Origin: Clostridiales bacterium
Lineage (GTDB): Bacteria > Bacillota > Clostridia > Christensenellales > CAG-138
DNA length: 14,529 bases
NCBI GenBank assembly: GCA_031270585.1
Contig: JAISXK010000010.1
Span: forward strand, 1-14,529
Reading direction: 5' to 3'
This document shows positions 1-8,800 of the stretch, one piece after another. The number at the start of each line of letters is the position of its first letter. The first letter of the stretch is position 1. Made by a program: the position numbers and the translations under genes. The notes below the pieces were generated by a model. The model was not told the DNA's origin and did no database searches. It was given only the letters and a program-made list of their open reading frames with translations.

Positions 1-1
1 G

Positions 2-721
2 GTGCGCAGGCTGTTCCCGGAGGCGAAGGTACTGCGCATGGACCTGGATACGACCCGGGGCAAGGAGGGACATCTGAAGATCATCGAGGCCTTCGAACGC
101 CGAGAGGCACAGGTGCTGGTGGGTACGCAGATGGTAGCCAAGGGGCTGGATTTTCCCAATGTTACGCTCGTAGGCGTGGTGGCCGCAGATTCTACGCTTT
201 ACCTGCCCGATTACAGGAGTGCGGAACGCACATTCCAGTTGTTGACGCAAGTGGCGGGCCGTGCCGGTCGTGCGGGCGATAAAGGCAGCGTGGTGGTGCA
301 AACATATTCGCCGGGGCACCCCAGCATACGCTTTGCCAAAATGCACGATTATAAAGGGTATTTTATGTATGAATTATCCCAGCGTCAGGCGGCGCTGTTT
401 CCACCGTTTGCTTTGTTTGTGCGTGTGCTGTTTCAGGGGCTGGATGAAGGGATACTGGAAAAGGACGGCAACACCTATGCCAAGGGGCTGGAGGCTGCCG
501 TACTGCTTGCGCTTGGCGCATGTAAGGATGAACTGTTATATGTCAGCGCGGGCCCCGCGCCGATAAAAAAACGGCAAGGCGTATACCGTTACCAAGCGTT
601 GCTCAAGCTGCGGCGCACAAGGCACACGCCGTCGGCCATACAGGCGGCATATGCTTATGCGGATCAAAACCGGCCCGCCACCTTTGCCGCGCTTGAAATC
701 AACCCGGGGGACTTATATTAA
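2..721 (+). CDS. priA: Primosomal protein N' (PriA helicase), C-terminal part, 5' end outside window
   Basis: PriA is a superfamily-2 3'-to-5' DNA helicase that recognises stalled forks and reloads the replisome. Only the last 239 residues are present; full-length PriA is usually 700-800 residues, so the N-terminal DNA-binding domain and Walker motifs lie to the left. What is visible is the second helicase lobe: an RMDLDTT segment, motif V (GTQMVAKGLDFPNVTLVGV) and motif VI (QVAGRAGRAGDKG, carrying the arginine finger), followed by the C-terminal domain with the PPFA stretch typical of PriA. The reading frame is open at the left edge, so the GTG at base 2 is simply an internal valine and not a start. 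priA directly upstream of def and fmt is the usual order in many Firmicutes. Identity is secure from the two helicase motifs; the zinc-binding cysteines are not in the window. Confidence 0.95.
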   Translation: MRRLFPEAKVLRMDLDTTRGKEGHLKIIEAFERREAQVLVGTQMVAKGLDFPNVTLVGVVAADSTLYLPDYRSAERTFQLLTQVAGRAGRAGDKGSVVVQTYSPGHPSIRFAKMHDYKGYFMYELSQRQAALFPPFALFVRVLFQGLDEGILEKDGNTYAKGLEAAVLLALGACKDELLYVSAGPAPIKKRQGVYRYQALLKLRRTRHTPSAIQAAYAYADQNRPATFAALEINPGDLY

Positions 722-851
722 TAATAATTAATAAAGGAGCTTGCGTTTTTTGACGCGCTTGGTAACATAATGGTGTACATTTCGCGTGCAATATGCAGCA
801 ATGAAAGCGAACGCTTTAATGGCGGCCAACATAAAAATTGAAGGGGCGAAC

Positions 852-1346
852 ATGGCGATTAGAGAGATCATAAAAGGAGAAGACCCGGTGCTGCGCAAGG
901 TGTGCAGGCCGGTAACAAAGATAGACAAGCGCATGTGCAGCCTGTTGGACGACTTGGCACAGACCATGTACCAGGCCGATGGCGTGGGCTTGGCCGCCTC
1001 CCAGGTAGGCATATTACGGCGCGCGCTGGTGATAGACGTGGGGGAGGGTCTTGTTGAAATGATCAACCCCGAAATAACCTTTACCGAAGGTGAAGAGGGC
1101 TGCATGGAAGGCTGTCTTTCCTTTCCGGGCGAATCAGGCTATGTGGTGCGCCCCGCGCATATACGCGCCCGCGCGCAAAATAGAGAGGGCGAATGGGTGA
1201 AGCATGATGCCGAAGGGTTGTTCGCTCGCGCCATATTGCACGAAACCGACCACTTGGATGGCCGGCTTTATATCGATATGGTGACGGAACCGCCTGAAGG
1301 CTTTGACGAAAGCAACGATCCGGAAGAAAACGAAGAGAAGTTATGA
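852..1346 (+). CDS. def: Peptide deformylase
   Basis: Removes the formyl group from the N-terminal methionine of new proteins at the ribosome exit. All three family motifs are present: GVGLAASQVG (motif 1), EGCLSFPG (motif 2, metal ligand Cys88) and HETDHLDG (motif 3, ligands His130 and His134 with catalytic Glu131). The metal is normally iron in the cell. The start at 852 gives 164 residues beginning MAIREIIKG, the usual N-terminus for this family, and has an AAGGGG Shine-Dalgarno five bases upstream. An in-frame ATG at 786 would add 22 residues with no family counterpart and no good ribosome site, so I rejected it. The stop overlaps the fmt start as ATGA, which implies translational coupling with the enzyme that adds the formyl group this protein later removes. 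The acidic C-terminal tail (about 15 residues) is unremarkable. Confidence 0.97.
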   Translation: MAIREIIKGEDPVLRKVCRPVTKIDKRMCSLLDDLAQTMYQADGVGLAASQVGILRRALVIDVGEGLVEMINPEITFTEGEEGCMEGCLSFPGESGYVVRPAHIRARAQNREGEWVKHDAEGLFARAILHETDHLDGRLYIDMVTEPPEGFDESNDPEENEEKL

Positions 1347-2266
1347 AGATTGCTTTTTTGGGCACGCCGGATTTCGCCATACCTTCGCTACAACTGCTTT
1401 GTGATTGCGGGCATGAAATCACGGTGTTTACGCAGCCCGACAAGCCTGTTGGCAGGCGCGCCATATTAACGCAGCCGCCCGTGAAGGAGTTTGCAGTTTC
1501 GCATGGGCTACAGGTGTTTCAGCCGCGCCGTATACGCGATGGAGAGGGCCAAAGCGCGCTCGTTTCCTGTGCGCCGGATTTGATGGTAACGGCGGCTTTT
1601 GGCCAGATATTGAGCGCCAAAAACCTTGCCGTGCCGCGCTATGGCTGCATGAACGTGCATGGTTCGCTGTTACCCGCATACCGGGGCGCCGCGCCCATAC
1701 AGTGGGCTATTATAGGCGGTGAGACCACGACAGGCGTTACCATCATGATGACCGATGTGGGGTTGGATACCGGCGATATACTCTTAAAGCGTGAAATGGC
1801 AATCGGGCCGGATGAAACTGCCGGCGAATTATCGGAGCGCATGGCGCAACTGGGCGCGGATGCGCTCAAAGAGACCGTAGCCGCGCTGCTTGGCGGGACG
1901 CTTACGCGCATACCGCAGGATAGCGCCGCCGCAACCCGCTGTGGAATGCTCAAAAAGGAGCATGGTAAGCTAAATTTTCATGAAAGCGCGCAGATGGTGC
2001 ACAATCGCGTGCGGGGGGTGAACCCTTGGCCGGGCGCATATGCGCTGCAGGACGCGGATATAGTGAAGATTTGGAGAACGAAACTGACCGGCAACCCGTA
2101 CATGGGAGAACCCGGCGATTGCATTGGCAGCGGCCGTGAGGGCCTTTTTGTGGTTTGTGGTGACGGACTACTGTTAGAGATTGTAGAGCTACAGGCGCCC
2201 GGCGGCAAACGCATGGATGCAAAAGCATACCTGCGTGGCAGACCCATCGGCGGTAGGTTCCTATGA
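1343..2266 (+). CDS. fmt: Methionyl-tRNA formyltransferase
   Basis: Transfers a formyl group from 10-formyltetrahydrofolate to methionyl-initiator tRNA in the cytoplasm, making the tRNA used to start translation. The 307-residue length is normal. The N-terminal Rossmann-type domain opens with KIAFLGTPDFA and has the HGSLLPAYRGAAPIQWAI signature, which includes the formyl-site histidine and the SLLP folate-binding stretch. The catalytic aspartate sits in TDVGLDTGDILL. The C-terminal OB-like tRNA-binding domain follows from roughly residue 210 (NRVRGVNPWPGAYA). The gene overlaps def upstream and rsmB downstream, each by the four bases ATGA, and has no strong ribosome site of its own, so reinitiation from def is likely. 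The def-fmt pair is one of the most conserved bacterial gene pairs. No anomalies seen. Confidence 0.97.
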   Translation: MKIAFLGTPDFAIPSLQLLCDCGHEITVFTQPDKPVGRRAILTQPPVKEFAVSHGLQVFQPRRIRDGEGQSALVSCAPDLMVTAAFGQILSAKNLAVPRYGCMNVHGSLLPAYRGAAPIQWAIIGGETTTGVTIMMTDVGLDTGDILLKREMAIGPDETAGELSERMAQLGADALKETVAALLGGTLTRIPQDSAAATRCGMLKKEHGKLNFHESAQMVHNRVRGVNPWPGAYALQDADIVKIWRTKLTGNPYMGEPGDCIGSGREGLFVVCGDGLLLEIVELQAPGGKRMDAKAYLRGRPIGGRFL

Positions 2267-3561
2267 GCTTGCGCCGGGAAGCGTTGAACGCGCTTGTGAA
2301 TATCACCGATCATGGCGCGTATGCAAACCTGCGTTTAAAAAAAGCTTCGGAAAATTTATCCCGCCAGGACGCCAAATGGCTTGCGGCCGCCGTGTACGGC
2401 GTGCTGGATCATTTGCTGTATATTGATTATATGCTTGCTCATTTTACGAAAGGCAGGCAAAAACCAATGGTGCGGGGCATACTGCGCATGGGCGCGCACG
2501 AACTGCTCTTTATGCATGTGCCTGAGGCGGTGGCCTGCAACGAGTGCGTCAACCTTATAAAAGAGATAGGCAAAGGCGCGCTATCCGGCTATGTCAACGG
2601 GGTGATGCGCGCTATGGCCAGGGCGAAGGATCATTTGCCCGCATTGCCGCAAGAACCGGTCGAGCGGCTTAGCATAAAATACAGCTGGCCCCAATGGCTG
2701 GTGCGGGAATGGGTGGAGCGCTTTGGCGAAGCGGATGCCGAGAGGCTGCTTAAAAGGCGGCCGGTCGGTATATCCATACGCGCGCAATATCCCTATACCG
2801 CAGCGCGGCTACAGCAAACGCTGGACGTGCGCGGCATCGCCTTTAGCAGAGGCACGCTGGATGACGCTTGCTTTCATCTGCAGGAAGGCATGCACATCTT
2901 AGACGAACCCCTCTACAAAAACGGCAGTATAACCGTGCAGGGGGAGGGTGCCATGCTGGCCTGCCGCGCGTGCGCGGTGCGGACGGGCACGCGGGTGTTG
3001 GATGCCTGCGCGGCGCCTGGCGGCAAGACCGCGTATCTATATGCACTGGCGCGGGGAAAGGCGGATATCACCGCGCTGGAATACCATGCCCACAGGGTGA
3101 GGCTGTTGCAAAGCACACTGAATCGATTGGGGGCGCGTGCGGATATAAGGCGGCAGGATGCCACGGTGTTTGTGGAAGATTTTTGTGAGGCGTTTGACGT
3201 GGTACTTTTGGATGTACCCTGCTCGGGTCTGGGGGTGACCGGCGCCAAGCCCGACATACGCTATGTAAAGACCCGCAGGGATATTGAAGGCCTTTGCGCC
3301 TTGCAGCAAAAACTACTGAATACCTGCGCGCGGTATGTAAAGACCGGCGGCGCGCTTATTTATGCAAGCTGCACTATCAGTTTTGATGAAAACGAACTGC
3401 AGGTAGAAGGTTTTTTGAGCCGCCACCCCGGGTTTGCGTTGGAAGATTTATCGCCGTATTTTAGCATGCGGGATGAAATGCTCAAACAGGGCACGATACA
3501 ATTGTTGCCCTGCAAACATCATACGGAAGGGTTTTTTATTGCGCGTTTGCGCAAGAAATAA
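2263..3561 (+). CDS. rsmB: 16S rRNA (cytosine-5)-methyltransferase RsmB
   Basis: Methylates C967 (E. coli numbering) of 16S rRNA using S-adenosylmethionine. The 432-residue protein has the expected two parts. The N-terminal half (about residues 1-140) is a NusB-like RNA-binding helical domain, with LRREALNALVNI at the start and the MGAHELLFM and VACNECVNL stretches. The C-terminal Rossmann methyltransferase domain has the SAM-binding loop DACAAPGGKT (from Asp247) and both cysteines of the m5C mechanism: Cys320 in DVPCSGLG, which helps release product, and Cys370 in YASCT, the likely nucleophile. The start overlaps the fmt stop as ATGA. The next gene, rlmN, begins five bases after this stop. 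fmt-rsmB-rlmN is a common order in Firmicutes. The NusB-like domain separates RsmB from other NOL1/NOP2/Sun enzymes. Confidence 0.95.
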   Translation: MSLRREALNALVNITDHGAYANLRLKKASENLSRQDAKWLAAAVYGVLDHLLYIDYMLAHFTKGRQKPMVRGILRMGAHELLFMHVPEAVACNECVNLIKEIGKGALSGYVNGVMRAMARAKDHLPALPQEPVERLSIKYSWPQWLVREWVERFGEADAERLLKRRPVGISIRAQYPYTAARLQQTLDVRGIAFSRGTLDDACFHLQEGMHILDEPLYKNGSITVQGEGAMLACRACAVRTGTRVLDACAAPGGKTAYLYALARGKADITALEYHAHRVRLLQSTLNRLGARADIRRQDATVFVEDFCEAFDVVLLDVPCSGLGVTGAKPDIRYVKTRRDIEGLCALQQKLLNTCARYVKTGGALIYASCTISFDENELQVEGFLSRHPGFALEDLSPYFSMRDEMLKQGTIQLLPCKHHTEGFFIARLRKK

Positions 3562-3565
3562 TGCT

Positions 3566-4633
3566 ATGCCAAAAGCGTTGATGGATATGACAAAAGCGGA
3601 TATTGGCGTACTAATGGGCGGTTGGGGCGAGCCATCCTTTCGTGTTAATCAGGTTTACCAATGGTTGATGCGAGGTGTGCCGCCAAAAGAGATGCATAAT
3701 ATACCAAAAGCGCTGCGCGAAAGGCTGGACGTTTACCCCTTTGGCGGCGCCGAAACACTGCAAAAACATCCTTCGCGGATCGACGGCACGGTGAAATATC
3801 TGTTTCAATTGGGTGATGGCGAGTTGGTCGAAGGCGTACTGATGCGCTACCAACATGGCAACACGCTTTGTGTTTCCACACAGGTGGGGTGCCGTATGGG
3901 GTGCGCGTTTTGTGCTTCTACACTGGGCGGGCTTGTGCGCAACCTTGCGCCCGGCGAAATACTGGGGCAGGTGTTGGCTGTTGAGCGCGATGAAGGCGGT
4001 AGGGGAGGCCAACGCGCCGTTACAAATATTGTGTTGATGGGTAGCGGCGAGCCGCTGGATAATTACAAAAACGTGCTGGCGTTTTTATGGCGCGTTATGG
4101 ATAAAGAAGGAGTACACGTAAGCCCGCGCAACATATCGCTTTCCACCTGCGGGGTTGTGCCAAACATATATAAATTGATAGATGAGGCGCTGCATATCAC
4201 GCTGTGTATATCGCTGCACGCGGTCGATAACGCCCTGCGTAGCCGATTGATGCCGCTCAACAAAACATACCCTGTAGAGGATGTGTTAAAAGCCGGTGCG
4301 GATTACGCCATAGCCACGGGCAGGCGGGTCATATTTGAATATGCGCTGATCAGAGGTGTGAACGATGCCAGGGAAGACGCACATACGCTGGCTATACGAT
4401 TAAAACATATGCTATGCCACGTCAACGTCATACCGCTGAACCATGTGGAGAGGCACACGCCAGCGGGCGTTACGCTCACGGGCGTTAGCAGGAGTTGGGC
4501 GGCCAAGTTTGTTGCATGGTTGCAGGAGGAGCATATATCCGCCACATTGCGCCGCAGGCTGGGCGCGGATATAGAAGGCGCCTGCGGACAGTTGCGGCGG
4601 CGCGTGCTGAGCGAGCAAAGCGGAGGGGGGTAA
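3566..4633 (+). CDS. rlmN: Dual-specificity 23S rRNA/tRNA adenine-C2 methyltransferase RlmN (radical SAM)
   Basis: Radical-SAM enzyme that methylates C2 of A2503 in 23S rRNA and, in characterised homologues, A37 of some tRNAs. With the start at 3566 it has 355 residues. The iron-sulfur signature CRMGCAFC supplies Cys109, Cys113 and Cys116. The two mechanistic cysteines are also present: Cys102 in TLCVSTQVG and Cys340 in IEGACGQL, the latter being the residue that carries the transient methyl group in the E. coli enzyme. MGSGEPLDNY matches the GEP motif of radical SAM proteins. The N-terminal accessory domain shows the usual WGEPSFRVNQVYQWL. A longer frame opening inside rsmB is not credible. 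Starts at 3581 or 3587 are possible, since none has a clear ribosome site. Cfr is ruled out as likely by housekeeping context, but sequence comparison would settle it. Confidence 0.94.
   Translation: MPKALMDMTKADIGVLMGGWGEPSFRVNQVYQWLMRGVPPKEMHNIPKALRERLDVYPFGGAETLQKHPSRIDGTVKYLFQLGDGELVEGVLMRYQHGNTLCVSTQVGCRMGCAFCASTLGGLVRNLAPGEILGQVLAVERDEGGRGGQRAVTNIVLMGSGEPLDNYKNVLAFLWRVMDKEGVHVSPRNISLSTCGVVPNIYKLIDEALHITLCISLHAVDNALRSRLMPLNKTYPVEDVLKAGADYAIATGRRVIFEYALIRGVNDAREDAHTLAIRLKHMLCHVNVIPLNHVERHTPAGVTLTGVSRSWAAKFVAWLQEEHISATLRRRLGADIEGACGQLRRRVLSEQSGGG
4622..4630 (+). promoter_or_regulatory. Ribosome binding site for whiA
   Basis: GGAGGGGGG lies inside the last codons of rlmN and ends eight bases before the ATG at 4639. 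It supports that ATG over an upstream in-frame start at 4495 that would lie inside rlmN. Confidence 0.8.
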
Positions 4634-4638
4634 TCATC

Positions 4639-5559
4639 ATGTCCTTTGCGGGCGAAACAAAAAAAGAATTAGCCCGGCTACGGTTACGTAAAGACGCCGC
4701 CATGCGCGCGTTGCTTGTAGGCGTTACGCATACGGCGGGAACGCTTTGTCTGGGTAAAATCATGGGGCTGGAATACAGCACCGAAACATATGAGGTGGGG
4801 CAGCTTGTGGCAAGCCTTGCGCCGCGGCTTTACAATGTCGATGCCGTGCTCGCGCTACGTAAGGCGGCGCACAGGCGCGCCGCGATTACCGAGGTGCGCG
4901 TAAGCGGCGAGGGAATTGCCGAAATGCTTGCGGATTTTGGCCTGCTCATCCGGCAGGCGCAAGGCGTGCGTCTGTCGGATGATTTACCTTCGGTAGTCTA
5001 CGAAAGCGAAAACACAAAAAAAAAATTTTTGCGCGGGGTTTTTTTAGGCGCGGGCTCCATCAGCAATCCCAAACGCGCGTATCATTTGGAAATCGTGTGC
5101 AACAGGGAAACCCTTGCGGAGAGGATACTGGTGTTGATGCGTGCATTTTCCTGTTTGGCAAAAACGGTTCGACGCAAAGACAGAACTGTGGTATATTTAA
5201 AAGAAGGCGATGGGATTGCCGCGTTTCTTGCGCTGATAGGCGCGCCTGTGGCCACATTGGCGTTTGAGGATGCGCGGGCGGAGCGGGAGTTGCGCAATTA
5301 CATCAACCGTAAGAGCAATTGCGAAACCGCCAACATCGGCAAAACCGTTTACGCCGCAGGCGACCAATTGGACGCCATAGAAAAGATCATCGCCATGCGC
5401 GGTTTGAGTAAATTAACGCCCGTTATGCGTAAAACGGCGGAGATGCGGCTCAACAACCCCGAAAGCAGCCTTGCGGAACTTGCACAGCTTGCGGGTATCG
5501 GCAAGTCCGGCATGAACCACCGGCTGCAAAGGCTGGTGCAGTTGGCGGAACGGTTGTAG
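4639..5559 (+). CDS. whiA: WhiA-family DNA-binding regulator
   Basis: WhiA proteins fuse a degenerate LAGLIDADG homing-endonuclease fold to a C-terminal helix-turn-helix. In Streptomyces WhiA controls sporulation genes; in Bacillus it influences cell division and chromosome segregation. Here the 306-residue protein starts MSFAGETKKELARL, close to the family consensus. The second endonuclease-like lobe is seen at FLRGVFLGAGSISNPKRAYH (from residue 130), and the helix-turn-helix at SLAELAQLAGIGKSGMNHRL near the C-terminus. The start lies five bases past the rlmN stop, with a strong ribosome site. In many Firmicutes whiA follows rapZ and yvcK; both are absent here and rlmN takes their place. whiA followed by an HPr-like gene is conserved. 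An A10 run followed by T5 at 5016-5030 lies inside the gene. Confidence 0.95.
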   Translation: MSFAGETKKELARLRLRKDAAMRALLVGVTHTAGTLCLGKIMGLEYSTETYEVGQLVASLAPRLYNVDAVLALRKAAHRRAAITEVRVSGEGIAEMLADFGLLIRQAQGVRLSDDLPSVVYESENTKKKFLRGVFLGAGSISNPKRAYHLEIVCNRETLAERILVLMRAFSCLAKTVRRKDRTVVYLKEGDGIAAFLALIGAPVATLAFEDARAERELRNYINRKSNCETANIGKTVYAAGDQLDAIEKIIAMRGLSKLTPVMRKTAEMRLNNPESSLAELAQLAGIGKSGMNHRLQRLVQLAERL

Positions 5560-5603
5560 GCCATATAAACATATGCATGGTGTAATAGATGGCAGATAAT
5601 ACG

Positions 5604-5610
5604 AAGGAGG
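5604..5610 (+). promoter_or_regulatory. Ribosome binding site for the crh-like gene
   Basis: AAGGAGG, a full-length Shine-Dalgarno match, is ten bases before the ATG at 5621. It is the best ribosome site in the left block and suggests this small protein is well translated. Confidence 0.85.
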
Positions 5611-5620
5611 CCGGCGAAGG

Positions 5621-5875
5621 ATGAAACACAAAGTGCTCGTGATACAAAACCCCGAGGGGCTGCGCGCGCGACCGGCGGCACAGTTCGTGCAACTGGCAAG
5701 CGGGTTTATTTCTACCATGCTCATAGAAAAAGGCAACAAAAAGGTGAATGCCAAATCCATTATGGGCGTATTGTCGCTCGGCGTGGGCGAGGGCGAAACC
5801 ATACATCTGTTTATCGACGGCCCCGATGAGGATATTGCCATGAGCGCCATGGTTGAACTGACAAAGAAAGGATAG
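5621..5875 (+). CDS. crh: Crh-like HPr-family protein with Arg15 in place of His15
   Basis: An 84-residue HPr-fold protein. In HPr, His15 carries phosphate from PEP for sugar uptake and Ser46 is the target of HPr kinase/phosphorylase. Here residues 13-19 read GLRARPA, so the histidine position is Arg15 and the protein cannot be a normal PTS phosphocarrier. Ser46 is intact in VNAKSIMGVLSLGVG, the kinase and CcpA interaction region. Bacillus Crh has the same design, with Gln15 in GLQARPA, a similar FVQ segment, and a location just after whiA. I therefore infer a regulatory, Ser46-phosphorylated role in carbon catabolite control and not sugar transport. It sits 61 bases after whiA and 6 bases before dnaE, whose ribosome site overlaps its 3' end. 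The Arg variant may be a lineage feature; its partners are not visible here. Confidence 0.9.
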   Translation: MKHKVLVIQNPEGLRARPAAQFVQLASGFISTMLIEKGNKKVNAKSIMGVLSLGVGEGETIHLFIDGPDEDIAMSAMVELTKKG

Positions 5876-5881
5876 CCCCCG

Positions 5882-8800
5882 TTGCCTTTCACACACTTGC
5901 ATGTACATACTCAATACAGCCTCCTTGATGGCGCCGCCCGCATTGAGGAACTTGTTTCCTCCGCCAAAAAGCAGAATATGCATTCTCTTGCCATCACCGA
6001 CCATGGCGTGATGTATGGCGTCGTTGATTTTTATAAGGAGTGCAAAAAGCAGGGTATCAAGCCCATCATCGGCATGGAGGCATACGTCGCCCCGCGATCC
6101 ATGGAAGATCGCGAGGGTGGAAAAGATCGCGAATACGCGCACTTGGTGTTGCTCTGCAAGGATGCCCAAGGCTATAAAAATTTGATGCGCCTCTCTTCCG
6201 AGGCGTTTTTGCGCGGTTTTTATTATAAGCCGCGTATTGATTATGCCCTGTTAGAGCAGCACGCCTGCGGGCTTATCTGCCTTTCCGCTTGTCTGGCCGG
6301 CGATATCCCGCAGTTGTTGCTGCAGGGCAGGGGTGAAGAGGCCAAGGCGCTTGCGGCGCGGCTAAAGCGTATCTTTCAGGATGACTTTTATATCGAACTG
6401 CAGGATCATGGCCTGCCCGAACAAAAGCAGGTGCTGCCCGAGCTCGTGCGGATCGCAAAAGAGCTTAGTATACGGCTTGTTGCCACAAACGACGTGCACT
6501 ACGTAAACAAAGAGGATGCGCAAGTGCAGGATGTGCTGCTTTGTATACAGACCAACACATTTGTTGATGAAACGCAGCGCATGCGCATGCACGCGAATGA
6601 GTTTTATTTGAAGAGCGAAGAGGAGATGCGTCAAGCCCTGCCGCAATTTGCCGAAGCGATTGAAAACACCCGGCTTGTGGCGGATAAATGCGACTTTGCC
6701 ATGCCCTTTGGCGAAAAACACCTGCCGGGATTTGCCGCGCCCGGCGGCATGGAGAACGACGCCTACCTAAAAAAGCTTGCATACGACGGGTTAAAAGCTA
6801 AAATGCCCCATGCCGGCGAGGCCGAGCGCCAACGGCTGGAGTATGAATTATCCATCATACAAAACATGGGCTTTGTGGATTATTTTTTGATCGTATGGGA
6901 TTTTATCTATTTTGCAAAGCGCAACGATATCATTGTGGGGCCGGGCCGGGGCAGCGGCGCCGGCAGTCTGGTAGCGTATGCGCTGGATATTACCGATGTG
7001 GATCCGTTAAAATACGGCCTGCTGTTCGAACGCTTTTTAAATCCTGAGCGTATTTCCATGCCGGATTTTGATATAGACTTTTGCTATGAGCGTCGGCAGG
7101 AGGTCATCGACTATGTGGCAGGCAAATACGGTGCGGGTCATGTGGCGCAGATAATCACATTCGGCACCATGGCCGCGCGTGCGGCCGTGCGCGATGTGGG
7201 CCGCGCGTTGCATATGCCCTATGGCGACGTTGACCGCATTGCTAAAATGGTTCCCTTCGAACTGGGCATGACGCTTGAGCGGGCGCTTGCTGTTTCGCCG
7301 GATCTGCGCGCCGCAGCAGAAGTCGACCCCAACGTGAAAAACCTTATCGATCTATCCATGCGGCTGGAAGGGCAACCCAGGCATGCTTCCACCCATGCAG
7401 CGGGCGTGGTGATATCCAAGCACCCTATTATGGATGTGGTGCCCCTGCAAAAGAACGATGAGAACGTAACGACCCAATTTTCCATGAACACGCTGGAAGA
7501 GTTGGGGCTTTTGAAGATGGATTTCTTGGGCTTGCGCACGCTTACCGTAATACGCGACACCGTTGATTTCATTAAGGCGCAGGGCAAAGAGCCGCCCGAT
7601 ATATACAAAATGCGGTTCGACGATAATAAAGTTTACGAGCTGATCGCAAGTGGCGACACCGATGGTGTGTTCCAGTTGGAAAGCGCCGGCATGCGGCAGT
7701 TTATGATGCAATTGAAGCCCGACAGTTTTGAAGACGTGATTGCCGGCATATCGTTGTTTCGCCCGGGGCCCATGGCGTCGATACCGCGCTATGTCGCCGC
7801 TAAGCACGGCACGATCAAGGTGACCTACCTGCATGAAAAATTGCGCCCCATATTAGAAACCACATATGGCTGCATGGTATATCAAGAGCAAGTGATGCAG
7901 ATCGTGCGCGATCTAGGCGGCTACTCGCTGGGCCGAAGCGACATTGTGCGTCGCGCCATGAGCAAGAAAAAGCACGACGTGATGCAAAAAGAACGCAACA
8001 ATTTTATTTACGGCAACCCCGAAGAAAATGTGGCAGGCGCCGTTAGCAACGGTGTGCCGGCAAGCGCCGCCGAAAAGATATACGACGAAATGATGGATTT
8101 CGCATCCTACGCATTCAATAAATCCCATGCGGCATGTTATGCGGTAATTGCTTACCGCACGGCGTATCTCAAGCTATACTTTAAGGTGGAGTTCATGGCG
8201 GCGCTGTTGAACAGCTACCTTGGCAGTGTGGATGATGTAGCCGCCTATGTGTATGCCGCAAAGCGCATGGGCATACCTGTTTTACCTCCGGATGTCAACA
8301 AAAGCGGCGTGCGTTTCACTGTGGAAGGCAATGCTATACGCTTTGGTCTTTGCGCGATACGCAACGTGGGCGGGGCCGCCATGCGGGGCATTGTGCAGGA
8401 GCGCGAAAGCGCCGGATCCTTCCGCGACTTTTTCGATTTTGTCAACCGGGCACAAGGCGCCAATAAGCGCATGATGGAAGGCTTGATCTATGCCGGTAGC
8501 TTTGACGGTATGGGCCACAATCGCGCGCAATTGATAAACATTTACGAGCGCGCGATGGACGGTGCCGCCAAAATGCGCAAAGTGCGCGAATCGGGGCAGC
8601 TATCGCTCTTTGATATGGGCGGCGTTTCCAAAGACGCCATGGCGGATGTTAACTTGAAAATGCCCGTCATGCCCGAGTTCGCGCGCCAAGTGGTGCTGGA
8701 TAAAGAGCGCGAGGCCATAGGTGTGTATTTGAGCGGACACCCGCTTGACAGCTTTAAAGCAACGCTTGATGCTTTGCCCCATAGTGTAGGTGATTTGCAG

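Noticed and set aside
786..851. N-terminal extension of def from an upstream ATG
   Set aside because: The extra 22 residues have no family counterpart; the ATG at 852 has a Shine-Dalgarno site and gives the standard MAIREI start.
722..851. Possible small gene or promoter between priA and def
   Set aside because: A 24-codon frame starting near 770 has no convincing ribosome site, and TTGACG and CATAAT do not have promoter spacing. I see only an AT-rich spacer with a GCGT/ACGC mini-hairpin.
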